Assembly (NCBI GenBank): GCA_964221845.1
Contig: CAXPZW010000011.1
Span: forward strand, 186,001 to 250,000
Direction of reading: 5' to 3'
Origin: CAXPZW01 sp964221845
GTDB lineage: Bacteria > Bacteroidota > Bacteroidia > Flavobacteriales_D > Sanyastnellaceae
Length of the DNA stretch: 64,000 nucleotides
Shown here: in pieces, positions 24,296 to 32,641 of the stretch
Layout: every line of letters starts with the position of its first letter
Position numbering within the stretch: the first letter of the stretch is position 1
Notes under the pieces: model-generated
Told to the model about the DNA's origin: nothing
Databases searched by the model: none
What the model saw: the letters and a program-made list of their open reading frames with translations, nothing else
Program-made: the position numbers and the translations under genes

Positions 24296-25929
24296 TGACC
24301 CTCATTCCCGCCACCCGACTCCTCCCGTGGCGCCAGTTTACCCGAGTTGCACAACTGACCGGGCTGGGCGCCATGCTGGCTTTTTTGCCCGTGTTCAACG
24401 TAGGCATGAGCATAGCCGGCTTTGTGCTGGCCGGTGCTTGGCTGGTGGACCTGGTGTTGGATGTGCTCGAAGGCACACCGTGGCGCAAATTCCAGCGCTT
24501 TGCCAGCAACAAGGCCGCACTGGTATTGGTGTCGCTTTTTGTCCTGCATGTGTTGGGACTGCTGTGGACCCAAGACTTGGACTACGGCCTGAAGGACTTG
24601 CGCGTCAAACTCCCGTTGCTTTTTCTGCCCATCGTGCTCGCCGGGCTCGAGGCCATCAGCGAACGTTGGTTTCACCGACTCATGCATGTGTTTGTAGCGG
24701 CGGTGGTGTTCAGCACCTTCACCAGCATGTGGGTGCATTGGGGATGGGTAGACCGCCCCATCGGCGATGACGTCCGCGAAATCACCCACGCCTTCATTGC
24801 CCGCATCAGCCACATCCGACTGAGTTTGCTGGCCACCTTGGCCATGGCCTATGCCACCTTCCGCGCTTGGAAGCACCCGCGCTGGGCGCTGCTGTACGCA
24901 GTGGTCGTGGGCTGGTTGCTGGCCTTTTTGTGGACCATTGAATCGGTAACGGGCATGGGCCTTGCGCTGGTGCTGCTCGGCTTTTTTATGCTCCGGTTGG
25001 TGTGGACCCACGCAGGCAAAACCGTGCGCCGTTTGGCCTTGGCAGGATTGCTGGTGATTTGGGCAGGGTCGCTCGTGTATGTGGGCACCGTGGTGCGGGA
25101 TTACTTTGACGTGGAGGCCATCGACCCCGATGCCCTCGAAGCCGAAACCCCACGAGGCGAGCCCTACTTCCACGACCTGGAGAACCAACAGCTGGAAAAC
25201 GGCCATTACGTATGGACCTACGTGGCCTGGGGAGAGCTGGCCAGTGGCTGGAACGAGCGCAGCAGGCTGAATTTCAACGGCGAAGACCAGCGCGGGCAGC
25301 AACTCAAGTTCACCCTCATCCGCTTTTTGACCAGCAAAGGCCTTCGAAAAGATGCCGATGGCGTAGCGGCACTCACCGCCGAGGACGTGCATTGCGTCGA
25401 AAAGGGCATTGCCAGCATTGCCGAGGTAGGCGCCGGTGGCTTCCGCTCACGCATCAACAAGATTTTGCTCGAGGTAGACATCTACCGCAACGGGGGCAAC
25501 CCGGGCGGCAACTCGGTGACCCAACGCTTGGAGTTTTGGCGGGTGGGCGCACACATTTTTGCCAGCAACCCAGTTGTAGGCGTGGGCACTGGAGATGTTC
25601 CTGCTGCGTTTGAGCAGGCCTACCACGACACCGGCTCTACCCTCAAAGCCGAACACCGCCTGCGCACCCACAACCAGTACCTCACCATGGGCGTGGCCTT
25701 TGGCGTACTGGGCATCTTGTGGTTCTTGGTGGCGTTCATTTGGCCCGGGCGCATCCAAGGTGCATTCAAACGCCCGATTTACTTGGCGTTTTTCCTGGTG
25801 GCTGCGCTGTCCTTCTTCACCGAGGATACCCTGGAGACCCAGGCGGGCGCTACGTTCTACGCCTTCTTCCAGAGCTTCTTGTTGCTCGGGGTCTTTTGGC
25901 GCGATCAGCGCACAGACAGTCTGCGGTAA
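24295..25929 (+). CDS. O-antigen ligase / polymerase-like membrane protein (Wzy_C family)
   Basis: 544 residues. GTG start at 24295 overlaps the S41 stop TAG by 1 bp. About ten transmembrane segments, with a large periplasmic loop (residues about 265-450). The family signature in that loop reads RLEFWRVGAHIFASNPVVGV followed by GDVPAAFEQAY and HNQYLTMGVAFGVLGILWF, the Wzy_C pattern with the conserved H-N-x-Y-L. Such proteins ligate or polymerise glycans on the periplasmic side. No glycan cluster is adjacent, so the substrate cannot be inferred. Its 3' end overlaps the kelch gene by 25 bp tail to tail. Confidence 0.8.
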   Translation: MTLIPATRLLPWRQFTRVAQLTGLGAMLAFLPVFNVGMSIAGFVLAGAWLVDLVLDVLEGTPWRKFQRFASNKAALVLVSLFVLHVLGLLWTQDLDYGLKDLRVKLPLLFLPIVLAGLEAISERWFHRLMHVFVAAVVFSTFTSMWVHWGWVDRPIGDDVREITHAFIARISHIRLSLLATLAMAYATFRAWKHPRWALLYAVVVGWLLAFLWTIESVTGMGLALVLLGFFMLRLVWTHAGKTVRRLALAGLLVIWAGSLVYVGTVVRDYFDVEAIDPDALEAETPRGEPYFHDLENQQLENGHYVWTYVAWGELASGWNERSRLNFNGEDQRGQQLKFTLIRFLTSKGLRKDADGVAALTAEDVHCVEKGIASIAEVGAGGFRSRINKILLEVDIYRNGGNPGGNSVTQRLEFWRVGAHIFASNPVVGVGTGDVPAAFEQAYHDTGSTLKAEHRLRTHNQYLTMGVAFGVLGILWFLVAFIWPGRIQGAFKRPIYLAFFLVAALSFFTEDTLETQAGATFYAFFQSFLLLGVFWRDQRTDSLR

Positions 25930-27230
25930 ACAGGCACCCCTCCATCTTCGGTGCCCAAGAGGTACATCCCAGCGGGCAATCTTGACACATCCCAACGGCC
26001 TTGCCCTAAGTAAGGCACATCTATGCGTTGTCCGTCCAGGTGCATCCACATGGTGGCTTCAGGGTCGGCACTTTCCCAAGTGACCGTTGTCGTGGCGGGG
26101 TTGGGAAAGGGGAGGGGTACAATTGCTTCGAACTCAGGGGTGGCATCAAACAGGCCAATCAATTGCACGGTGCCGTCGTCGTCTCCACCAGAAACCAGAA
26201 TGCCTCCAGAAGCCAGTTGACACGAAGCTTGGCGGAAGCGACCGGTGGTTTGAATGCCCGGATCGGCGTCCCAGTTGTCGGGGCCGAAGGTGTTGCGTTG
26301 GTTGGTGGCATAGGTGGTGGTTACCCCGTTGCCCGAAAGTTCGGTACCGCCGATGAGCAAGACGTCGTCCTCGGCTTGGCGCCAGTAGGCATCGCAGTAA
26401 CTGGCGCCTTGGGCCAAGGGTTCGGTGATGGTCCAGGTACCTGAGCTGGGGTTGTAGACCTCGACCTCGGCTTGACCGGCAAACCAGTTGTTGGCGCCGT
26501 CAAACAGGCGACCTCCAACGGCCACCACGTTGCCGTCGGGGCGGACCACTGCGGCGAGGTTGTCGCGACCCGTACTCAACGGGTTGACTGCGGTCCACAT
26601 GCCGGTGGAAGGGTCGTAGATCTCGCATTCGTTCATTTGGAAATCGAGCGAAGGGTTGAAGCCTCCGATGGCCATCACGCGACCATCCTGGAGCAAGACC
26701 AATGCGTGGCTGCTGCGGGCGAAGTTCAAGTCGCCGGTGGATGCGACTGACCAGTCCGAGGGGTCAATCAATTCGCAGGAGGACAGGTCGTCAGATCCAT
26801 TGTAGCCACCGGTGACCAAGATGCGGCCGTCCTCCAGCACAATGCTACGGCAATTGCTGCGACCGTTGGCCAACGTAGGGCCAGCTTCCCACGCGCCAAA
26901 CTCGGCGTTGTAGACTTCGGTGGAGGTGTGGTTGGTGAAGTCGCCGTCCCAGCCGCCAATGGCGATGGCTGAACCGCCGGCCGCAAGCAGGTTAAAGGAG
27001 TAGCGGTTGACGCTCATGGGGTCCACTGTGGCCCAGGTGTCGCCGTTGTAGACTTCGGCAGAGCTGGTGTAGCTTTCGCCGGTCCAGCCGCCGGCTGCGA
27101 GTACGGTGGCGTCGGGCAATTGGACCATTTGGTGGCCGCTGCGCGGGGTGGTGAGGTCATTCAGATCAGAGACTTGCGCGCCCAAGGCGGCAGTCATCAA
27201 CAAGGCACATGCGAGTAAAAGGTGTTTCAT
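25905..27230 (-). CDS. Secreted kelch-repeat protein with C-terminal T9SS-type sorting domain
   Basis: 441 residues from ATG at 27230 (MKHLLLACALLMTAALGAQ signal peptide). Five to six kelch blades follow, each with a GG doublet and downstream W/Y: VLAAGGWTGESYTSSAEVY, AIAIGGWDGDFTNHTSTEVY, ILVTGGYNGSDDLSSCELID, VMAIGGFNPSLDFQMNECEI and VVAVGGRLFDGANN. The C-terminus (FPNPATTTVTWESA, then LPAGMYLLGTEDGG, RRLSVR) is a type A sorting domain. A beta-propeller of this kind binds protein or glycan; no catalytic residues are evident. It stands alone, convergent with the ligase-like gene. Confidence 0.8.
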   Translation of the reverse strand: MKHLLLACALLMTAALGAQVSDLNDLTTPRSGHQMVQLPDATVLAAGGWTGESYTSSAEVYNGDTWATVDPMSVNRYSFNLLAAGGSAIAIGGWDGDFTNHTSTEVYNAEFGAWEAGPTLANGRSNCRSIVLEDGRILVTGGYNGSDDLSSCELIDPSDWSVASTGDLNFARSSHALVLLQDGRVMAIGGFNPSLDFQMNECEIYDPSTGMWTAVNPLSTGRDNLAAVVRPDGNVVAVGGRLFDGANNWFAGQAEVEVYNPSSGTWTITEPLAQGASYCDAYWRQAEDDVLLIGGTELSGNGVTTTYATNQRNTFGPDNWDADPGIQTTGRFRQASCQLASGGILVSGGDDDGTVQLIGLFDATPEFEAIVPLPFPNPATTTVTWESADPEATMWMHLDGQRIDVPYLGQGRWDVSRLPAGMYLLGTEDGGVPVYRRLSVR

Positions 27231-27275
27231 GGTAGGCGGGTTTTCGCCACAAAATCTACACATTGCCCCCCGGAT

Positions 27276-28022
27276 ATGGCAGCCTACGACCTCCCCGAAC
27301 CCAACTCATTTTGCGTGTTGCAGGATTTCAGCAATGGAATGCTGGTTTCACTTGATAAACCGCAAGGGTGGACTTCCTTCGATGTGGTCAACAAAGTGCG
27401 CTACACCTTGTCGCGCAGTTTGGGGGTCAAACGCATCAAAGTGGGCCATGCGGGCACCTTGGATCCGTTGGCCACGGGCTTGCTGGTGATCTGCACGGGC
27501 CGCATGACCAAGCAGATCATGCACCTTCAAGCGGCCGAAAAACGCTACACCGCCGTGGTGCACCTCGGCGAATACACCGCGACACTTGACCGGGAAGGCG
27601 AAGTCGAGAAAACCGGCCCCACCGACCACATCACCGAAGAAGCCATCCGTGAAGTGGCAGCGGGATTTGTGGGCGTGTACATGCAAGTACCGCCGGTGTT
27701 CAGCGCCAAAAAGGTGGACGGCAAGCGCGCGTACAAAGCGGCACGCAGCGGCCGTGACATTGAGATGCCACCGGTAGGCGTCACCATTGACAAATGCGAC
27801 GTGGTGGCCATCGACGGGGTCAAAGTCACCCTCGACATCACCTGCGGCAAGGGCACCTACATCCGCAGTTTGGCCCGCGATTTTGGCGAGCGGCTGGGCA
27901 CGGTGGCCACCTTGGACCACCTGCGCCGCACCCAATCGGGCGACTACAATTTGGCCGATGCGCTTAGCCTGGACGACTTCCTGAAGAAAGTCAGGGAGCT
28001 CCCACGGGAAGCGCCCGAATGA
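27276..28022 (+). CDS. truB: tRNA pseudouridine-55 synthase
   Basis: 248 residues from ATG at 27276. The catalytic motif is GHAGTLDPLATGLLVICTGR with the nucleophilic Asp in GTLDPLA. Upstream is SLDKPQGWTSFDVVNKVR and downstream KRYTAVVHLGEYTATLDREG; both are TruB hallmarks. PPVFSAKKVDGKRAYKAAR and GTYIRSLARDFGERLGTVA follow. Makes pseudouridine 55 in the T-loop of tRNAs. It begins 45 bp from the divergent kelch gene and is followed by the putative mini-ORF and hmgA. Confidence 0.93.
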   Translation: MAAYDLPEPNSFCVLQDFSNGMLVSLDKPQGWTSFDVVNKVRYTLSRSLGVKRIKVGHAGTLDPLATGLLVICTGRMTKQIMHLQAAEKRYTAVVHLGEYTATLDREGEVEKTGPTDHITEEAIREVAAGFVGVYMQVPPVFSAKKVDGKRAYKAARSGRDIEMPPVGVTIDKCDVVAIDGVKVTLDITCGKGTYIRSLARDFGERLGTVATLDHLRRTQSGDYNLADALSLDDFLKKVRELPREAPE

Positions 28023-28028
28023 TCTTGT

Positions 28029-28036
28029 TACCTTTG
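28029..28036 (+). promoter_or_regulatory. -7 promoter box downstream of truB
   Basis: TACCTTTG matches TAnnTTTG. It begins 7 bp past the truB stop. It would start transcription at about 28041-28043, ahead of hmgA. No -33 TTG at the right distance. Confidence 0.4.
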
Positions 28037-28040
28037 GAGC

Positions 28041-28100
28041 ATGGGACGCTCCAAACGGAAGATCAACCTCAAGCAGCGGATGAAACGCAATCCGGAATGA
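28041..28100 (+). CDS. Possible leaderless basic mini-protein of 19 residues
   Basis: ATG at 28041 falls where transcription from the TACCTTTG box should begin. The product is MGRSKRKINLKQRMKRNPE: eight Lys/Arg in 19 residues, no other notable feature. It could be a leader peptide for hmgA, which starts 51 bp later, a tiny ribosome-associated protein, or chance. Too short for coding statistics. Confidence 0.25.
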   Translation: MGRSKRKINLKQRMKRNPE

Positions 28101-28151
28101 CGCGTCGAGCACGCCCGATCAATCCTGTGTTTCACACTTCAATTCCCAACC

Positions 28152-29312
28152 ATGCCTTTTTACCACGAACTGGGGCGCATCCCGCACAAGCGCCACACTG
28201 TTTTCAAAAAGCCTGACGGCGGCCTTTACTACGAGCAACTCTTCGGCACAGAAGGGTTCCACGGCATGTCGTCGCTGTTGTACCACGTTCACCGCCCCAC
28301 CATGATTCGCGAGGTGGCCGAACTGGCAGACCTCACGCCCCAAGCGGCGGTGAGCCACAACATTTCCCCCATGATGCTCAACGGCTTCCAGGCCAAGCCC
28401 ACCCCGGACTTTCTGGACAGCCGCGTTTCGGTCCTGTTCAACAACGATGTGAACCTGCAAGTGGCCGCGCCACAGCAGTCCATGACCGATTACTTCTACA
28501 AAAACGCAGACGCCGATGAGGTGCTCTTCATCCATCAAGGCGAAGGCACCCTCTACACCATGCTCGGCAACTTGCCATTTGGCGAGGGTGACTACCTGGT
28601 GATTCCTCGCGGCATGATCTACCAGATCAGCTTCGAGACCGAGAACAACCGCCTGTTTGTGATCGAGTCCTACAGCCCGGTGCTCACGCCCAAGCGCTAC
28701 CGCAATGGCTTTGGCCAACTCCTGGAGCATTCACCGTTCTGCGAGCGTGACTTGCGCCGTCCACAGGTGATTGACACCCACGACGAGAAGGGCGCGTTTG
28801 CCATCCGCATCAAAAAGCAACACCGCCTGCACGAGGTGGTGTATGCCAGCCACCCCTTTGACGTGGTGGGCTGGGACGGCTACAACTACCCGTACGCCTT
28901 TAGCATTCACGACTTTGAGCCCATCACCGGCCGCGTGCACCAGCCACCGCCCGTGCACCAGACCTTTGAGGCGCACAACTTTGTGATCTGCTCGTTCTGT
29001 CCGCGTTTGTATGACTACCACCCGGATTCAATCCCGGCGCCATACAACCACAGCAACATCGATTCCGATGAGGTGCTGTACTACGTGGACGGGGACTTCA
29101 TGAGCCGCAACCACGTGGACAAGGGCTTCATCAGCCTGCACCCCGGCGGCATTCCCCACGGACCGCACCCCGGCGTCACCGAGCGCTCCATCGGCCAGAC
29201 CGAGACCCTCGAGCTCGCCGTGATGGTGGATACCTTCCGCCCCCTTCAAGTCACCCAGGCCGCTGTAGACATGAGCGACCCGGATTACCTCACTTCCTGG
29301 TTGGAGGACTAA
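28152..29312 (+). CDS. hmgA: Homogentisate 1,2-dioxygenase
   Basis: 386 residues; cupin-fold dioxygenase. Recognisable stretches: PFYHELGRIPHKRHTVFKKP, DEVLFIHQGEGTLYTMLG, GDYLVIPRGMIYQI, ESYSPVLTPKRYRN, DVVGWDGYNYPYAFSIHDF, and the C-terminal SDEVLYYVDGDFMSRN, then SLHPGGIPHGPHPG, holding the Fe(II) His/Glu ligands. Opens the ring of homogentisate to maleylacetoacetate in tyrosine catabolism. Next to hppD, which makes its substrate, with a 33-bp gap. Shorter than the ~430-residue proteobacterial enzymes, as usual in Bacteroidota. Confidence 0.92.
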   Translation: MPFYHELGRIPHKRHTVFKKPDGGLYYEQLFGTEGFHGMSSLLYHVHRPTMIREVAELADLTPQAAVSHNISPMMLNGFQAKPTPDFLDSRVSVLFNNDVNLQVAAPQQSMTDYFYKNADADEVLFIHQGEGTLYTMLGNLPFGEGDYLVIPRGMIYQISFETENNRLFVIESYSPVLTPKRYRNGFGQLLEHSPFCERDLRRPQVIDTHDEKGAFAIRIKKQHRLHEVVYASHPFDVVGWDGYNYPYAFSIHDFEPITGRVHQPPPVHQTFEAHNFVICSFCPRLYDYHPDSIPAPYNHSNIDSDEVLYYVDGDFMSRNHVDKGFISLHPGGIPHGPHPGVTERSIGQTETLELAVMVDTFRPLQVTQAAVDMSDPDYLTSWLED

Positions 29313-29345
29313 TCGGACTTCCCTTCAACGACAATTTTTGGAATT

Positions 29346-30485
29346 ATGGCTACAGACAATTCTTCCCTCCAACTCGATAAAGTGGTGCCTTCAGCAGATG
29401 ACTTTTTGCCTTTGCTGGGTACCGATTACGTGGAACTTTACGTGGGCAACGCCAAGCAGGCGGCGCACTACTACCAATCGGCCTGGGGCTTCCAACCGCT
29501 GGCCTACGCCGGACTGGAGACCGGCATGACCGACCGCGTTTCTTACGTACTTCAACAAGACAAAATCCGCCTGGTACTCACCTCTCCGCTGCAGAGCGGG
29601 GGTGACGTGAACCGCCACATCGACGCGCACGGCGATGGCGTAAAGGTGGTGGCCCTGTGGGTGGATGACGCTACCAAATCATACGAGGAAACCACCAAGC
29701 GTGGCGCCGAGTCGTACATGGAACCCAAAACCATCGAAGATGAGCACGGCAAAGTGGTGCTCTCGGGCATCCACACCTACGGCGAGACCGTCCACATCTT
29801 TGTGGAGCGCGGCGCATACAACGGCACCTTCCTGCCGGGCTACCGCAAATGGGAGTCGGACTACAAGCCGTCTTCAGTGGGCCTCAAGTTCATCGACCAC
29901 ATGGTGGGCAACGTGGGCTGGAACGAGATGAACAAGTGGTGCGAGTTCTACGCCAAGGTCATGGGCTTTGCGCAGCTGATTTCGTTCGACGACAACGACA
30001 TCTCTACCGAATACACCGCCCTGATGTCGAAGGTGATGAGCAACGGCAATGGCCGCATCAAGTTCCCGATCAACGAGCCGGCGGAAGGCCGCAAGAAATC
30101 GCAGATCGAGGAGTACATCGACTTCTACAACGGCGCCGGCGTGCAGCACATCGCGGTGGCCACCGACAACATCATCGAAACCGTGACCGAGCTCAAGGCG
30201 CGCGGCGTGGAATTCCTTTACGTGCCTGAGGCGTACTACGATACGGTACTTGACCGCGTAGGCGAGATCGACGAGGACCTCGAGCCCCTCAAGGAACTCG
30301 GCATCCTGATCGACCGCGACGACGAAGGCTACTTGTTGCAGCTCTTCACCAAACCGGTGTTGGATCGTCCGACAATGTTCTTCGAGATCATCCAGCGCAA
30401 GGGCGCACAGTCGTTCGGCAAGGGCAACTTCAAGGCCCTGTTCGAGGCGATTGAACGCGAGCAAGAAGCGCGCGGCACGCTTTAA
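29346..30485 (+). CDS. hppD: 4-hydroxyphenylpyruvate dioxygenase
   Basis: 379 residues; two vicinal-oxygen-chelate domains. Fe(II) ligands fall at His185 (FIDHMVGNVGWNEM), His268 (GAGVQHIAVATDNI) and Glu347 (PTMFFEIIQRKG). The product-helix region GKGNFKALFEAIEREQ closes the protein. Converts 4-hydroxyphenylpyruvate to homogentisate, feeding HmgA encoded just upstream. The fumarylacetoacetase and isomerase genes that complete the pathway are not in the window. A strong terminator follows 20 bp after the stop. Confidence 0.95.
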   Translation: MATDNSSLQLDKVVPSADDFLPLLGTDYVELYVGNAKQAAHYYQSAWGFQPLAYAGLETGMTDRVSYVLQQDKIRLVLTSPLQSGGDVNRHIDAHGDGVKVVALWVDDATKSYEETTKRGAESYMEPKTIEDEHGKVVLSGIHTYGETVHIFVERGAYNGTFLPGYRKWESDYKPSSVGLKFIDHMVGNVGWNEMNKWCEFYAKVMGFAQLISFDDNDISTEYTALMSKVMSNGNGRIKFPINEPAEGRKKSQIEEYIDFYNGAGVQHIAVATDNIIETVTELKARGVEFLYVPEAYYDTVLDRVGEIDEDLEPLKELGILIDRDDEGYLLQLFTKPVLDRPTMFFEIIQRKGAQSFGKGNFKALFEAIEREQEARGTL

Positions 30486-30504
30486 ACAAGACACACTTTC
30501 AAGG

Positions 30505-30536
30505 AAACCCGGTCATGCAAATGGCCGGGTTTTTTT
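30505..30536 (+). terminator. Intrinsic terminator after hppD
   Basis: AAACCCGGTCAT and ATGGCCGGGTTT pair around a GCAA loop (one T-G pair), followed by a run of Ts to 30536. Confidence 0.85.
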
Positions 30537-30540
30537 GTGG

Positions 30541-30876
30541 TCTATCGGGTGGGGTGGACCAGCCATTGTGCTGGAGCGACCAACTACAAAGTGGTGGGTC
30601 TGAAGGGGAGAAAGACGGTTGAAGTAGGGGAGATTTGCAGGGCTGCACCACTGTAAAATGTGGGCCGGTGAAAGCCGGAGTTGGGGCGCGGGGCTGAGAA
30701 GCCGGACGTGCCCGCCGGATTGGCGAAGCTGCAAAGCTGCTGGTTCGGTTGCCCCTTGAGGCCTTTGGATCTCAGGGTTGGTGGTGGCGGCGGGCAACGG
30801 GGGGGGTACGGGGGGACCCGGGTGGGACGGTGGGCCCGGTCTTGAAGCGATCAAAAGGGCAAGTCTGCTAGAGCAC
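30541..30876. other. 336-bp G-rich gap of unknown nature
   Basis: No convincing gene. The plus strand is purine- and G-rich with runs such as GGGGGGG near 30800 and several CCGG/GCTGG repeats, and short hairpins such as CCAGC-cattgt-GCTGG near 30560. A frame on the minus strand is open for 149 codons, but its product is low-complexity Pro/Ser/Arg and it runs antisense into the DUF5655 gene. It may be an untranslated structured RNA, a dispersed genomic repeat, or a decayed gene. Confidence 0.4.
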
Positions 30877-31302
30877 TCACACCCCCTCCATCGCAAACAA
30901 ATCAGCCTCCTCCAATCGACGTCGGCATCCCTCATCCAAATCCTCTTCATCGTGCACACGCATGAAGTGCACGCACTTGTCGTGCTTCTCGGACCACAAC
31001 GTCTTGAACACGGGAAACTCTAGGATCTCCTCCCCAAAGTAGTAGTGGCTGTCCAGCCACCTTTTTTTGAGTCGGGTGACCAAAAACACGCGGTCGTTGG
31101 GGGCGTACCAGCTCACGGCTTTTTTGGTGAACTGTTCGCGAAGCTCAAAGTGCTGCTGCGCCCAGGCAAGAAACCCCAGGTAGTACGCACCCATCTCCTC
31201 ATTGTGGTGGTGCAGAAACTCTTTCTGGGTCACCTTCTCGCAGAAGTGGGACTGGTTGTCGCGGGAAAACCGCTTTTCGCACTTGGGGCAGGTCCAGCTC
31301 AT
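30877..31302 (-). CDS. DUF5655-like protein with N-terminal zinc-finger-like motif
   Basis: 141 residues. The start MSWTCPKCEKRFSRDNQSHFC holds Cys5-x2-Cys8 and a later His/Cys pair (HFCE), resembling a small zinc ribbon. The remainder (VSWYAPNDRVFLVTRLKKRW, YYFGEEILEFPVF, CVHFMRVHDEEDLDE) matches DUF5655 proteins, a family of unknown role distantly related to nucleic-acid-handling proteins. ATGA overlap with the dihydroorotase stop indicates co-transcription. Confidence 0.65.
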   Translation of the reverse strand: MSWTCPKCEKRFSRDNQSHFCEKVTQKEFLHHHNEEMGAYYLGFLAWAQQHFELREQFTKKAVSWYAPNDRVFLVTRLKKRWLDSHYYFGEEILEFPVFKTLWSEKHDKCVHFMRVHDEEDLDEGCRRRLEEADLFAMEGV

Positions 31303-32639
31303 CGGGCAAACATCAGGCGCTGGCCGCGGACCTCTTCGTTGACGCCGTCGGCATCGCTGTAAACGCGTTGGCCGTTCACGTAGGTGGCCATCACTTTGTG
31401 CTGGAAGGTGGTGCCTTCAAACGGGCTCCAGCCGCATTTGTAGCGGATGTTGTCGGTGGCCACGGTCCAAGGGGAGTTGGGATCCACCAGTACCAGGTCG
31501 GCGTGGTAGCCTTCACGGATGTAGCCGCGGGTGGCAATGTCAAACAGATCGGCCACGGCGTGGCAGTACTTGTCCACCACTAGTTCCTTGGTGAAGACGC
31601 CTTGGTTGCAGAGTTCCAAAGCGGCCACCAGTGCGTGTTGCACGAGCGGGCCTCCAGATGGAGCTTTGAAGTAGGTGCCGGCCTTCTCCTCAATGGTGTG
31701 AGGCGCGTGGTCGGTGGCGAGCACGTCAATGCGTCCGTCGATCACCGCTTGGCGGATCTCGGCGCGGTCGGCAGCGGTTTTCACCGCGGGGTTCCACTTG
31801 ATGCGGGTGCCGTGGGTGGCGTAGTCCGCGTCGCTGAACCAGAGGTGGTGCATGCACGCTTCGGATGTGATTTTCTTTTGGGTGCGGTGCACATCGTTGC
31901 GGAAGAGGTGGGTCTCCTTCGCGGTGGAAATGTGCAGGATGTGCAAACGGGTGCCGTGCTTCTCGGCCAGCTCCACCGCCATGGAAGAGGAGCGGTAGCA
32001 CGCCTCTTCGCTGCGGATGATGGGGTGCTGGCCGATGGGCACCTCTTCGCCGTATTGGGCGCGGGCCGCTTCCATATTGGCGCGTACGGTAGGCTCGTCC
32101 TCACAGTGGGTGGCCACAAGGCATGGGGCTTCCTTGAAGATGCCTTCGAGTACGGCACGTTGGTCCACCAGCATATTTCCGGTTGAGGAGCCCATAAAGA
32201 CCTTCACCCCACACACGTGTTTGGGGTCGGTTTTGAGCACCTCTTCAATGTTGTCGTTGGAGGCGCCCATGAAGAAGCTGTAGTTGGCCACACTGACCTC
32301 AGCAGCTCGGTCGTACTTCCATTGTAGCAGGTCTTGGGTGAGGGCCTGTGGTACGGTGTTGGGCATTTCCATGAAGGTGGTGATGCCCCCGGCTACCGCA
32401 GCGCGGCTTTCGGTAAACAGGTCGCCTTTGTGGGTCAGGCCCGGTTCGCGGAAGTGGACTTGGTCGTCGATGAGTCCGGGCAACAGGTATTTGCCACGGG
32501 CGTCAATCACCTCTGCGCCCTCGGCGTCAATGGTGCCGGCAGGTGCAATGCGGGCAATCTTCTCCCCTTCTACCAACACGTCCAACTCCTGGGAGGTCCC
32601 TTCGTTGATGACGGTGGCAGCGCGAAACAAAGTCTTCAT
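31299..32639 (-). CDS. pyrC: Dihydroorotase-type amidohydrolase
   Basis: 446 residues from ATG at 32639, 2 bp after the upstream gene. Amidohydrolase fold: YLLPGLIDDQVHFREPGLTH, GITTFMEMPNT, GVKVFMGSSTGNM, LVATHCEDEPTVRA, LHILHISTAKE, VLATDHAPHTIEEK. The second half fits class I dihydroorotase, the third step of pyrimidine synthesis. The usual metal-binding HxH after beta-strand 1 reads Gln60-Val-His62, so one zinc ligand differs. I believe this variant is shared by Bacteroidota relatives. The substrate could therefore be questioned: hydantoinase-like is the alternative. Confidence 0.82.
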   Translation of the reverse strand: MKTLFRAATVINEGTSQELDVLVEGEKIARIAPAGTIDAEGAEVIDARGKYLLPGLIDDQVHFREPGLTHKGDLFTESRAAVAGGITTFMEMPNTVPQALTQDLLQWKYDRAAEVSVANYSFFMGASNDNIEEVLKTDPKHVCGVKVFMGSSTGNMLVDQRAVLEGIFKEAPCLVATHCEDEPTVRANMEAARAQYGEEVPIGQHPIIRSEEACYRSSSMAVELAEKHGTRLHILHISTAKETHLFRNDVHRTQKKITSEACMHHLWFSDADYATHGTRIKWNPAVKTAADRAEIRQAVIDGRIDVLATDHAPHTIEEKAGTYFKAPSGGPLVQHALVAALELCNQGVFTKELVVDKYCHAVADLFDIATRGYIREGYHADLVLVDPNSPWTVATDNIRYKCGWSPFEGTTFQHKVMATYVNGQRVYSDADGVNEEVRGQRLMFAR

Positions 32640-32641
32640 GG

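Noticed and set aside
30513..30959. A 149-codon minus-strand frame in the G-rich gap
   Set aside because: Low-complexity Pro/Ser/Arg product that overlaps the DUF5655 gene; no export signal or domain.
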